From Desulfoprunum sp. (lineage in GTDB: Bacteria > Desulfobacterota > Desulfobulbia > Desulfobulbales > Desulfocapsaceae), in the NCBI GenBank assembly GCA_030696435.1, contig JAUYSF010000106.1:1-5528 (forward strand): a DNA stretch of 5,528 nucleotides. Reading direction: 5' to 3'. The notes under the pieces were generated by a model. The model saw only the letters and a program-made list of their open reading frames with translations, was not told the DNA's origin and made no database searches. Positions 1 to 5,528 of this stretch are shown one piece after another (positions within the stretch are counted from its first letter, which is position 1; each line of letters opens with the position of its first letter). The position numbers and the translations under genes were made by a program.

Positions 1-176
1 ATGCTGAGGGCCAGCTTGGACCCTACGAAGCTTCTCTCATGGGCAATCCTATTGCCGATCCTGAAAGACCTCTGGAGGTTCTGCGCACAATCCACTCATT
101 TGATCCATGTATTGCCTGCGCCGTCCACATGTTGGATCCGGAAGGTAAGGAAGTAGTGAAAGTGAAGGTACTGTAA
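1..176 (+). CDS. hyaB: [NiFe]-hydrogenase large subunit, C-terminal end (partial)
   Basis: This is the 3' end of the catalytic subunit of a [NiFe] hydrogenase, which splits or forms H2 at a Ni-Fe(CN)2CO site. The first full codon is at position 3, and 57 residues precede the TAA at 174-176. The segment reads GPYEASLMG, then DPERPLEVLRTIHSFDP, then DPCIACAVH, which is the conserved C-terminal block of group 1 uptake-type large subunits. The two cysteines of the CxxC (codons 108-110 and 117-119) are the C-terminal pair of nickel ligands, one of them shared with iron. The histidine at 126-128 is the usual last residue of the mature protein. The 15 residues after it (MLDPEGKEVVKVKVL) are the propeptide that a HyaD/HynC-type endopeptidase removes after nickel insertion. 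The symbol is a family choice; hupL, hynB or hydB would be equivalent. The rest of the gene, and presumably the small subunit, lies to the left. Confidence 0.95.
   Translation, partial: AEGQLGPYEASLMGNPIADPERPLEVLRTIHSFDPCIACAVHMLDPEGKEVVKVKVL
129..173 (+). other. Cleavable C-terminal propeptide of the large subunit
   Basis: These 15 codons follow the terminal histidine of the DPCxxCxxH motif. In this family the maturation protease cuts right after that histidine once Ni is bound, and the C-terminus then folds in to close the active site. The cut between H (126-128) and M (129-131) is inferred from the family rule. The presence of the tail implies Ni-dependent proteolytic maturation, yet no protease gene lies in the window. 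Confidence 0.8.
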
Positions 177-232
177 TTTACAGGTCACATGCACTCAATC
201 ACTCAATCTTTTCTTTCCGGCAAATGCCGTAT

Positions 233-237
233 GGAGG
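233..237 (+). promoter_or_regulatory. Ribosome binding site of the cytochrome b gene
   Basis: GGAGG lies eight bases before the ATG at 246 and supports that start. The 69-base spacer it belongs to (177-245) also holds a tandem eight-base repeat, ACTCAATC twice (193-208), and a small hairpin CGGC-AAAT-GCCG (218-229). No convincing promoter or terminator was seen in the spacer, so the cytochrome gene is probably co-transcribed with the hydrogenase subunits. Confidence 0.75.
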
Positions 238-245
238 TATGAACA

Positions 246-887
246 ATGTATGAAAAACATTATTGCTGGAGCATACTGCTCCGGCTGTTCCATTGGATGT
301 TTGCCCTCTCCATCATCATGCTTGTGGTGACCGGGTTTTACATCAATGGACCCTGGACGAACACCATGATAGAGGGCAGTGCATCCTGGCCCATGGCGTG
401 GATGCGCTTTATGCACTTTGTGGCCGGCTATGTCTTCTCGGCGGCGGTGGCAATCCGGCTTTTCCTGTATATTTTCGGTAATGCACAGGAACGGATATGG
501 GATGTCCTCCCCATTACAAAGCGTAACCTCGTCAACTTTTGGAAAACACTCTTACAATACAGCTACATCAGTGACGAACATGACGAGCGCCTAGGGCATA
601 ACGTCCTGGCCGGTCTAACCTATATCGTCACCGTATTTGCTGCAGTTTTCCAGATCATCAGTGGATTCTACATGCTCTTCCCAGAGGCTACTTTCTGGCA
701 GGGCTGGGGCGTAACAATCTTCGGCAACCAGCAATGGTCTCGCTATATCCATCATCTCCTTATGTGGTGGTTCATGATTTTCGCTCTGATCCATGTATAT
801 CTCTGCATTTGGAACGATGTAAAAGGTCCGGAAGGGCTTATCTCCTCTATCTTCACTGGTGATAAGTTTAAACATAAAAAAGCCTGA
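246..887 (+). CDS. hyaC: [NiFe]-hydrogenase b-type cytochrome subunit
   Basis: This 213-residue integral membrane protein is the HyaC/HupC-type cytochrome b that anchors a periplasm-facing uptake hydrogenase and passes electrons from its small subunit to the quinone pool. Four hydrophobic helices are visible at about residues 13-33, 53-77, 119-143 and 166-189. The first family signature is seen as RLFHW (13-17) leading to VVTG (27-30). The second is the RYIHH (166-170) to LIHVY (182-186) segment. Candidate haem ligands are H16, H57, H169 or H170, and H183; known members bind two b haems, and which histidine serves which haem is not decided here. The C-terminus is charged (DKFKHKKA) and presumably cytoplasmic. 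Length is typical of the family. The gene follows the large subunit after 69 bases, as expected in uptake hydrogenase operons, and its last 29 bases overlap hypF. hupC and hydC are alternative names. Confidence 0.93.
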   Translation: MYEKHYCWSILLRLFHWMFALSIIMLVVTGFYINGPWTNTMIEGSASWPMAWMRFMHFVAGYVFSAAVAIRLFLYIFGNAQERIWDVLPITKRNLVNFWKTLLQYSYISDEHDERLGHNVLAGLTYIVTVFAAVFQIISGFYMLFPEATFWQGWGVTIFGNQQWSRYIHHLLMWWFMIFALIHVYLCIWNDVKGPEGLISSIFTGDKFKHKKA

Positions 888-3234
888 TCTTACCGGGGTC
901 GAAATCCTCATCCGTGGCACTGTCCAGGGTGTAGGATTTCGACCCTTTGTGTACAACTTGGCCTCTCGTCTCGAGATCTCCGGCACCGTATCCAATACTG
1001 GTGACGGTGTGGTTATCATGGCCACTGCTCGAGAGGACAGGCTTTGTGCATTTTTGGAGGCCCTGGAAAAAGAGGCCCCGCCTCTCGCTCGAATCACCTC
1101 TATCGAAAAACGCCCGTTAACCTCTCAGATACAAACAGAGGCCTTCTCCATCCTGGCAAGCGTCGCCAGCAGCTCCTCAAAGACCGTAATCCCACCTGAT
1201 ATCTCCCTGTGCGATGACTGTCTTGCTGAATTGCTTGATCCAGAAAATCGACGTTTTCATTACCCTTTCATAAACTGCACGAACTGCGGACCGCGTTTTA
1301 CCATCGTCGAAACTATCCCCTATGACCGACCGAAGACCTCCATGAAGGTCTTCCCGATGTGTGCCGACTGTGAAGCAGAGTACCGTAATCCCGGGGATAG
1401 GCGGTTCCACGCCCAACCCAACGCCTGTCCGGTCTGTGGTCCCCACCTCTCTTGGCATGATCGTCTCGGGATAATCCTGATCTGTGATGACCCAATCAAA
1501 CAAGCCGCTCTGGCACTTGAAAAGGGAAATATCCTCGCCATTAGAGGTCTTGGGGGTTTTCATCTCGCTGTTGATGCCTGCTCATTTGTCGCCGTAGACC
1601 TGCTGCGCAGGCGAAAAGGAAGGCCAGATAAGCCGCTCGCGGTCATGATGCCAGATATCGATACAGTAAGACAATCCTTCACAATCTCTGGGGAAGAGGA
1701 AAGGCAACTGCTCTCACTTGAGCGCCCTATCGTCCTTCTCTCATCTCATACTCGCCAGCTGCTTGCCGATAATCTGGCGCCCGGCATCGGCGATATCGGT
1801 ATCATGCTGCCCTATACACCGCTACATCACCTCCTCTTCCAGGCTCAAGGTTGTCCCCAAGCCCTGGTCATGACCTCCGGGAATGTCAGTAGTTCTCCCA
1901 TCTGCACCGATAATGAAGATGCCCTGAACCGCCTGTCAACAATTGCCGATTTTTTCCTTCTCCATAACAGAGAGATCGTCACTCGCATTGATGACTCAGT
2001 AAGCCGTATTATCGCCGGACGTCCACGCCTGCTTCGGCGGGCCCGTGGCTATGTCCCTTCACCCGTCATGGTCCCTTGGAAACTTCCGCAGATTATCGGT
2101 TGCGGGGCCGGACTGAAGAGCACATTCTGCCTTGGCCGAGAACAATCCGCCTTCCTCAGCCAGCATATTGGAGATTTGTTTAATCTTGAGTCCTATGATT
2201 TTTATACCGAATCGGTTGAACATCTGAAACGGGTCTTCGAAATCACGCCCGAGGCCGTCGCCTGCGACTTACATCCTGATTATCTGAGCAGCCACTATGC
2301 AGCCGAGCTCGCCCTTCCCCTGTACCGGATTCAGCATCACCATGCCCACGCAGTTGCAGTGATGGCGGAACATGGTCTGTCCAGTCCAGTCCTAGCTGTT
2401 GTCATGGACGGCACAGGCTATGGCCCAGATGGCACGGTCTGGGGTGGAGAGATACTTCAAGTAGATCTGACTCGCTACACCCGTCTCGGCCATCTTTCCA
2501 CCCTCCAATTACCCGGTGGAGATGCCGCTGCAACCGAGCCTTGGCGGATGGCAATGTCGGCACTCTATCGTACCTACGGTGAAGATGGTCTCAAAGAGAA
2601 GCGACTCCCCGATTCCCTCAAAGCGATCCCTTTGGAACGCCGCGAGATTATCAACTCAATGCTGGTAAATTCATTTAACACCCCGCTGACTTCAAGCTGT
2701 GGTCGGCTCTTTGATGCCGTCGCTGCCCTGCTCGGTGTGCGGCAAATAATTAGCTATGAAGGTCAGGCTGCCATGGAACTGGAGGCTCTCGCTAAAAAGA
2801 CAGGGAGCATTGCCTGGGAATCCGCCCTCACACAACCACATTGTGGTACTTTTTCTCAGCAACTCAAGTATCGAGACGGAAAATGGGAGATTAGTTGCCC
2901 GGAATTTGTTAGAATGATCATTGATGCCATCGCCAAAGGCCAAAAACCTCCGGAACTGGCGCTCCAATTTCACCTTTCGCTTGTCCGCAGTATTGCTGAG
3001 CTCATTCGGCGATTATCCGCTCAGACCGACATCCACGATGTTGTTCTCAGCGGCGGTTGCATGCAGAACAGCCTGCTGCTCGAGGGTCTTATCTCAACGC
3101 TGAAACAATACAAACTGCAAGTATACACAGGGGAGAATATCCCAATCAACGATGGGGCCGTCTCTCTTGGTCAGACAATTATAGGAGGTTTGCAACATGT
3201 GTCTCGCAATTCCCATGAGGGTAACCAAGGTTGA
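859..3234 (+). CDS. hypF: Carbamoyltransferase HypF, hydrogenase maturation
   Basis: HypF uses carbamoyl phosphate and ATP to make carbamoyl-adenylate, then moves the carbamoyl group to the C-terminal cysteine of HypE; this is the first step in making the CN ligands of the active-site iron. It has 791 residues and all expected domains. The acylphosphatase domain is at about 12-100, with VQGVGFR (22-28) and likely catalytic R28 and N46. Two zinc fingers use C118/C121/C140/C143 and C168/C171/C190/C193, with identical 18-residue inner gaps. A YrdC-like domain is at about 205-400 (GLGGFHL 230-236, TSGN 339-342). A Kae1-like domain is at about 410-775, with HxxxH metal ligands H493 and H497, DGTGYGPDG at 517-525 and SGGCMQN at 731-737. 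The start is GTG 859; the frame is closed by TAA at 820-822, and no ATG occurs before the acylphosphatase motif. No clear Shine-Dalgarno is seen, so coupling to the overlapping cytochrome gene is likely. The tail beyond about residue 775 is an unconserved-looking extension overlapping hypC. Confidence 0.97.
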   Translation: MISLNIKKPDLTGVEILIRGTVQGVGFRPFVYNLASRLEISGTVSNTGDGVVIMATAREDRLCAFLEALEKEAPPLARITSIEKRPLTSQIQTEAFSILASVASSSSKTVIPPDISLCDDCLAELLDPENRRFHYPFINCTNCGPRFTIVETIPYDRPKTSMKVFPMCADCEAEYRNPGDRRFHAQPNACPVCGPHLSWHDRLGIILICDDPIKQAALALEKGNILAIRGLGGFHLAVDACSFVAVDLLRRRKGRPDKPLAVMMPDIDTVRQSFTISGEEERQLLSLERPIVLLSSHTRQLLADNLAPGIGDIGIMLPYTPLHHLLFQAQGCPQALVMTSGNVSSSPICTDNEDALNRLSTIADFFLLHNREIVTRIDDSVSRIIAGRPRLLRRARGYVPSPVMVPWKLPQIIGCGAGLKSTFCLGREQSAFLSQHIGDLFNLESYDFYTESVEHLKRVFEITPEAVACDLHPDYLSSHYAAELALPLYRIQHHHAHAVAVMAEHGLSSPVLAVVMDGTGYGPDGTVWGGEILQVDLTRYTRLGHLSTLQLPGGDAAATEPWRMAMSALYRTYGEDGLKEKRLPDSLKAIPLERREIINSMLVNSFNTPLTSSCGRLFDAVAALLGVRQIISYEGQAAMELEALAKKTGSIAWESALTQPHCGTFSQQLKYRDGKWEISCPEFVRMIIDAIAKGQKPPELALQFHLSLVRSIAELIRRLSAQTDIHDVVLSGGCMQNSLLLEGLISTLKQYKLQVYTGENIPINDGAVSLGQTIIGGLQHVSRNSHEGNQG
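3183..3189 (+). promoter_or_regulatory. Ribosome binding site of hypC, inside hypF
   Basis: AGGAGGT is a near-perfect Shine-Dalgarno seven bases before the ATG at 3197. It lies within the last codons of hypF, so hypC translation starts while hypF is still being read. It fixes the hypC start, which must also place cysteine at position 2. Confidence 0.85.
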
Positions 3235-3460
3235 AGGGAACCCCGACGATTTTACTACAAACCAGATCGCAACTGTCGACGCAGACGGCATCAGCAGGGA
3301 GATCCGCCTCGATGTGGTGGACCACTGGCCGGCAATCGGTGATTACGTTATCGTTCACGCCGGTTTCGCCATACATTCCCTGGTAGAGGAAGAAGCCTTG
3401 AAAAATCTCGCACTTCTGCGTGAGCTGGCAGAAAACATGCCGGCAGAACTGCTCTCCTGA
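3197..3460 (+). CDS. hypC: Hydrogenase assembly chaperone HypC
   Basis: HypC is a small chaperone that, with HypD, holds the iron while its CN and CO ligands are added, then delivers the Fe(CN)2CO unit to the hydrogenase large-subunit precursor. The 87-residue protein starts MCLAIPM, the family hallmark. C2, exposed after removal of Met1, is the residue that binds the iron and contacts the large subunit, and it makes this start firm. The rest fits the small beta-barrel fold (AIGDYVIVHAGFAI at about 50-63) with a C-terminal helix (EEEALKNLALLREL at about 68-81). Length is normal. It overlaps hypF by 38 bases in another frame and is followed by hypD after 14 bases. HybG/HupF paralogues share the fold, but the hypF-hypC-hypD order favours HypC. 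Confidence 0.96.
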   Translation: MCLAIPMRVTKVEGNPDDFTTNQIATVDADGISREIRLDVVDHWPAIGDYVIVHAGFAIHSLVEEEALKNLALLRELAENMPAELLS

Positions 3461-3472
3461 GAAGAGGCCTCT
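3461..3472 (+). promoter_or_regulatory. hypD ribosome binding site within a palindrome
   Basis: GAAGAGG (3461-3467) sits seven bases before the hypD ATG and acts as its Shine-Dalgarno. It overlaps a perfect ten-base palindrome, AGAGGCCTCT (3463-3472). A CTCT at 3452-3455, in the end of hypC, could also pair with AGAG (3463-3466) across a seven-base loop and partly hide the site until ribosomes finishing hypC open it. The ribosome site is well supported; the structural control is inference. Confidence 0.6.
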
Positions 3473-3474
3473 GA

Positions 3475-4563
3475 ATGAAATATCTTGATGAATATCGAGA
3501 CAGCTCCCTAGCTAAATCCTTGGTCGCAGAACTGCAGAAGGCGGTAACCAAACCTTTGAGGATCATGGAGGTCTGCGGCTCTCATACCATGGCCATCTTC
3601 CGTAATGGCATCCGCAGTATTCTTCCCGAAGGCCTTGAGCTCATCTCCGGGCCGGGCTGCCCAGTATGTGTCACCTCTGCCCCGCATATGGACGCCTTTA
3701 TTGCCATAGCGGATAAACCCGGGATACGGGTCACCATTTTCGGCGATCTCTTCCGAGTCCCCGGCAGCCACGGTTCTCTCGCCAACGCCAGTTCCCGGGG
3801 GGCCAAGATCGATATCGTTTACTCGTCCATGGATGCCCTGGAGATCGCCAAGAATCATCCGGAGGATCTGGTTGTTTTCCTTGGTGTAGGCTTTGAGACG
3901 ACAACGCCCGGTATTGCCGCCACAATTTTAGCGGCAAAAACACAAAATATCAAAAACTTCATGGTGTTTTCTACCCAGAAGGTGATGCCTCCACCACTCA
4001 TTGCCCTGTTGAATGACCCGGAACTCAAGATCAATGGCCTGCTCTGCCCCGGCCATGTCTCCTCGATCATCGGTGCCGGCGCTTATCAACCTCTGGCGGA
4101 CAAATACCACCTTGCCTGCGTTGTAGCCGGATTTGAGACTGCCGACCTGCTCAAAGGCCTTATTTTTCTGGCTCGGCAAATAGGTCGGGGTGAAGCCAAG
4201 GTCGAAAATACCTACGAGCGGGTTGTCTCATGGGGAGGCAATCCACGGGCTATGAAAATGGTCGATGAGATATTTGAGCCCAGCGATATGGAATGGCGTG
4301 GTCTTGGGGTTATCCCCGGTAGTGGCCTGAAAATCAGAGAGAAATATGCTGACTTCGATGCCGAAGTACGTCTTAACATCACTCTACCCGAGGCCCACGA
4401 GGCTAAAGGTTGCATGTGCGGCAATATTTTAAAAGGAATCAATACTCCGCGGGAATGTCCACTTTTCAACAGCCGTTGTACGCCTACAAATCCCATAGGG
4501 CCCTGTATGGTTTCCAGTGAAGGGACCTGTGCCGCATTCCATAAATATGGCCTGGACATGTAG
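3475..4563 (+). CDS. hypD: Hydrogenase formation protein HypD, Fe-S scaffold
   Basis: HypD is the iron-sulfur scaffold of the HypCD complex, on which the active-site iron receives two CN (from HypE thiocarboxylate chemistry) and one CO. The 362-residue protein is full length. Seen in order: MEVCGSHT (31-38, C34), SGPGCPVC (58-65, C62 and C65), the GFETTTPG block (139-146), CPGHVS (191-196, H194), a second GFETAD (219-224), and the cysteine-rich C-terminus with C313, C315, C328, C335, C344 and C352. The C-terminal cysteines supply the [4Fe-4S] ligands in the family; the N-terminal ones serve in iron binding and redox chemistry. No key residue is missing. The ATG at 3475 has a Shine-Dalgarno seven bases upstream, and the protein begins in the usual register (MKYLDEYRD). 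It follows hypC closely, matching the complex the two form. The last residues (AAFHKYGLDM) end where the family usually ends. Confidence 0.97.
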   Translation: MKYLDEYRDSSLAKSLVAELQKAVTKPLRIMEVCGSHTMAIFRNGIRSILPEGLELISGPGCPVCVTSAPHMDAFIAIADKPGIRVTIFGDLFRVPGSHGSLANASSRGAKIDIVYSSMDALEIAKNHPEDLVVFLGVGFETTTPGIAATILAAKTQNIKNFMVFSTQKVMPPPLIALLNDPELKINGLLCPGHVSSIIGAGAYQPLADKYHLACVVAGFETADLLKGLIFLARQIGRGEAKVENTYERVVSWGGNPRAMKMVDEIFEPSDMEWRGLGVIPGSGLKIREKYADFDAEVRLNITLPEAHEAKGCMCGNILKGINTPRECPLFNSRCTPTNPIGPCMVSSEGTCAAFHKYGLDM

Positions 4564-4692
4564 CCGAAAACCTTCTATTGTCGATCCGGCGAGCTTGGTG
4601 AGAGGTTATCCTCAGATCTTCGATCAGCAAGGCTTCGTGCCCAACGCAGTCGCCTATTATTAATCCAGTGTATCCTCTGACAGAGAAATCAC
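4564..4692 (+). other. Gap between hypD and hypE, with a small open frame
   Basis: This 129-base spacer is the longest unassigned stretch in a window where other junctions are 69 bases, 14 bases or overlaps. A 38-codon frame runs from ATG 4547 (inside hypD) to TAA 4661-4663 without a visible Shine-Dalgarno. The hypD frame itself would stay open after its TAG until TGA 4678-4680. A weak -10-like TATTAT is at 4655-4660, with no matching -35. An imperfect direct repeat (TATCCTCAGA near 4608, TATCCTCTGA near 4671) is present. No hairpin followed by a T-run was seen, so transcription probably reads through into hypE. Confidence 0.5.
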
Positions 4693-5528
4693 ATGTCTGA
4701 AAAAACCATTCTTCTCGATCACGGCAGCGGTGGACTGGCAAGCCAGGAACTCATCAGCAGTCTGTTTCTCAAACATCTTGACAACCCGATACTCCATGGC
4801 CTGGAAGACAGTGCTGTCCTTGATAATTATCCCGGCAGACTTGCTTTCACGACAGACAGCTATGTAGTTGATCCCATCTTCTTCCCCGGAGGAGACATTG
4901 GCAAACTGGCAGTGCACGGCACAATCAACGATCTGGCTATGCGCGGTGCCAGGCCTCTGTATTTGAGCCTGGCGATCATACTTGAAGAGGGTATGCCTCT
5001 TGATGATCTCGAGCGTATTGTCATCTCCATCAGCGAGGCCTGCAAAGAGAGCGGAGTACCAATCGTGACTGGCGATACGAAGGTTGTGCCTAAAGGGAAA
5101 GGAGACAAAATCTTCATCAATACCTCAGGTATTGGTATCGTCCCCGATGGCTTGGAGATTTCCTCACAGAATGCCCGGAAAGGTGATATCATAATCCTGT
5201 CCGGAACAATGGGTGATCATGGCATAACCATTATGACCCGTAGGGCGGGGATTGCTCTACAAGGCAAGCTTGAAAGTGATACTATGCCCCTGCACAAACT
5301 GGTACAAAGGCTTATCGATGACCTCCCCGGTAGTGTCCACACCCTCAGGGATCCCACCCGAGGTGGAGTGGCAACTACTCTCAATGAAATTGCCGCCAAC
5401 AGCAAACTAAGCATTGAGTTGCGAGAAGAAGATTTGCCCATTCGTCCGCAGGTACGAGCAGCTTGCGAGCTTTTAGGGCTCGAACCGCTCTATCTTGCCA
5501 ATGAAGGCAAGTGTCTGGTTGTAGTCAG
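4693..5528 (+). CDS. hypE: Carbamoyl dehydratase HypE, hydrogenase maturation (3' truncated by window)
   Basis: HypE accepts a carbamoyl group from HypF on its C-terminal cysteine and, using ATP, dehydrates it to a thiocyanate that is the source of the CN ligands placed on iron in HypCD. The window holds the first 278 residues, ending in NEGKCLVVV; roughly 55-70 residues, including the terminal PRxC cysteine, lie beyond the edge. It belongs to the PurM/AIR-synthetase-like ATP-binding superfamily. Visible motifs are LLDHGSGG (7-14), LEDSAV (37-42), FTTDSYVVDP then GGDIGKLAVHGTINDL (52-81), TGDTKVV (126-132), RDPTRGGVATTLNE (219-232) and ANEGK (269-273). The start at ATG 4693 is bounded by an in-frame TGA at 4678-4680 and puts HGSGG at its usual distance from the N-terminus. 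The Shine-Dalgarno is weak (AGAG at 4682-4685). The gene follows hypD after the 129-base gap, completing the hypFCDE set. Confidence 0.96.
   Translation, partial: MSEKTILLDHGSGGLASQELISSLFLKHLDNPILHGLEDSAVLDNYPGRLAFTTDSYVVDPIFFPGGDIGKLAVHGTINDLAMRGARPLYLSLAIILEEGMPLDDLERIVISISEACKESGVPIVTGDTKVVPKGKGDKIFINTSGIGIVPDGLEISSQNARKGDIIILSGTMGDHGITIMTRRAGIALQGKLESDTMPLHKLVQRLIDDLPGSVHTLRDPTRGGVATTLNEIAANSKLSIELREEDLPIRPQVRAACELLGLEPLYLANEGKCLVVV

Noticed and set aside
615..1097. Long minus-strand open frame (160 codons) opposite the cytochrome and hypF.
   Set aside because: It is antisense to two well-supported genes with intact family motifs, and its protein shows no recognisable domain or membrane pattern.
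1177..1563. Minus-strand open frame (128 codons) opposite the hypF zinc-finger region.
   Set aside because: It lies wholly antisense to conserved hypF codons and has no recognisable motif of its own.
859..3234. HypF as a tRNA-modifying YrdC/Kae1 fusion instead of a hydrogenase factor.
   Set aside because: The N-terminal acylphosphatase domain, the paired zinc fingers and the hyp gene neighbours are specific to HypF.
4539..4550. Perfect inverted repeat CCATA-AA-TATGG near the end of hypD, considered as a terminator.
   Set aside because: The stem is short and AT-rich with a two-base loop, it lies inside the coding sequence, and no T-run follows.
4212..4559. Minus-strand open frame (115 codons) opposite the 3' part of hypD.
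   Set aside because: It is a shadow of the conserved cysteine-rich C-terminus of hypD.
4655..4660. TATTAT as the -10 of a separate hypE promoter.
   Set aside because: No -35-like hexamer at 16-18 bases spacing was found, so it is mentioned only as part of the gap.

Overview
The window is a stretch of one tightly packed, plus-strand [NiFe]-hydrogenase operon. It holds the last 57 codons of a group 1-type hydrogenase large subunit, a complete membrane cytochrome b subunit, complete hypF, hypC and hypD, and the first 278 codons of hypE, which runs off the right edge. No gene on the minus strand, RNA gene, mobile element, CRISPR array or convincing terminator was seen. I infer an anaerobic or facultatively anaerobic proteobacterium-like organism that oxidises or cycles H2, most likely a deltaproteobacterium (Desulfobacterota, for example a sulfate or sulfur metaboliser). 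The basis is the overall flavour of the proteins, the roughly even base composition and the operon style; the sequence alone does not prove the taxon.

Layout: 1-176 is the large-subunit C-terminus with the DPCxxCxxH nickel-ligand motif and a 15-residue tail that a maturation protease should remove. 177-245 is a short leader with a good Shine-Dalgarno. 246-887 is a four-helix di-haem cytochrome b that would anchor the hydrogenase and pass electrons to the quinone pool. 859-3234 is hypF, starting at GTG inside the cytochrome gene. 3197-3460 is hypC, starting inside hypF. 3475-4563 is hypD. 4564-4692 is a 129-base gap, the largest in the window. 4693 to the end is hypE.

The genes form one working set. 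HypF and HypE make the cyanide ligands from carbamoyl phosphate. HypC and HypD carry and assemble the Fe(CN)2CO unit. That unit is placed in the large subunit, nickel is then added, and the C-terminal tail is cleaved. The mature enzyme is wired to the membrane by the cytochrome. The nickel-insertion genes hypA and hypB and the tail-cleaving protease are not in the window and must lie elsewhere.

All the proteins keep the diagnostic residues of their families and look functional. I did not find a previously undescribed system. The points worth a second look are translational ones (two long gene overlaps, a GTG start without a visible Shine-Dalgarno, a palindrome covering the hypD ribosome site) and the unexplained hypD-hypE gap, which contains a small open frame.
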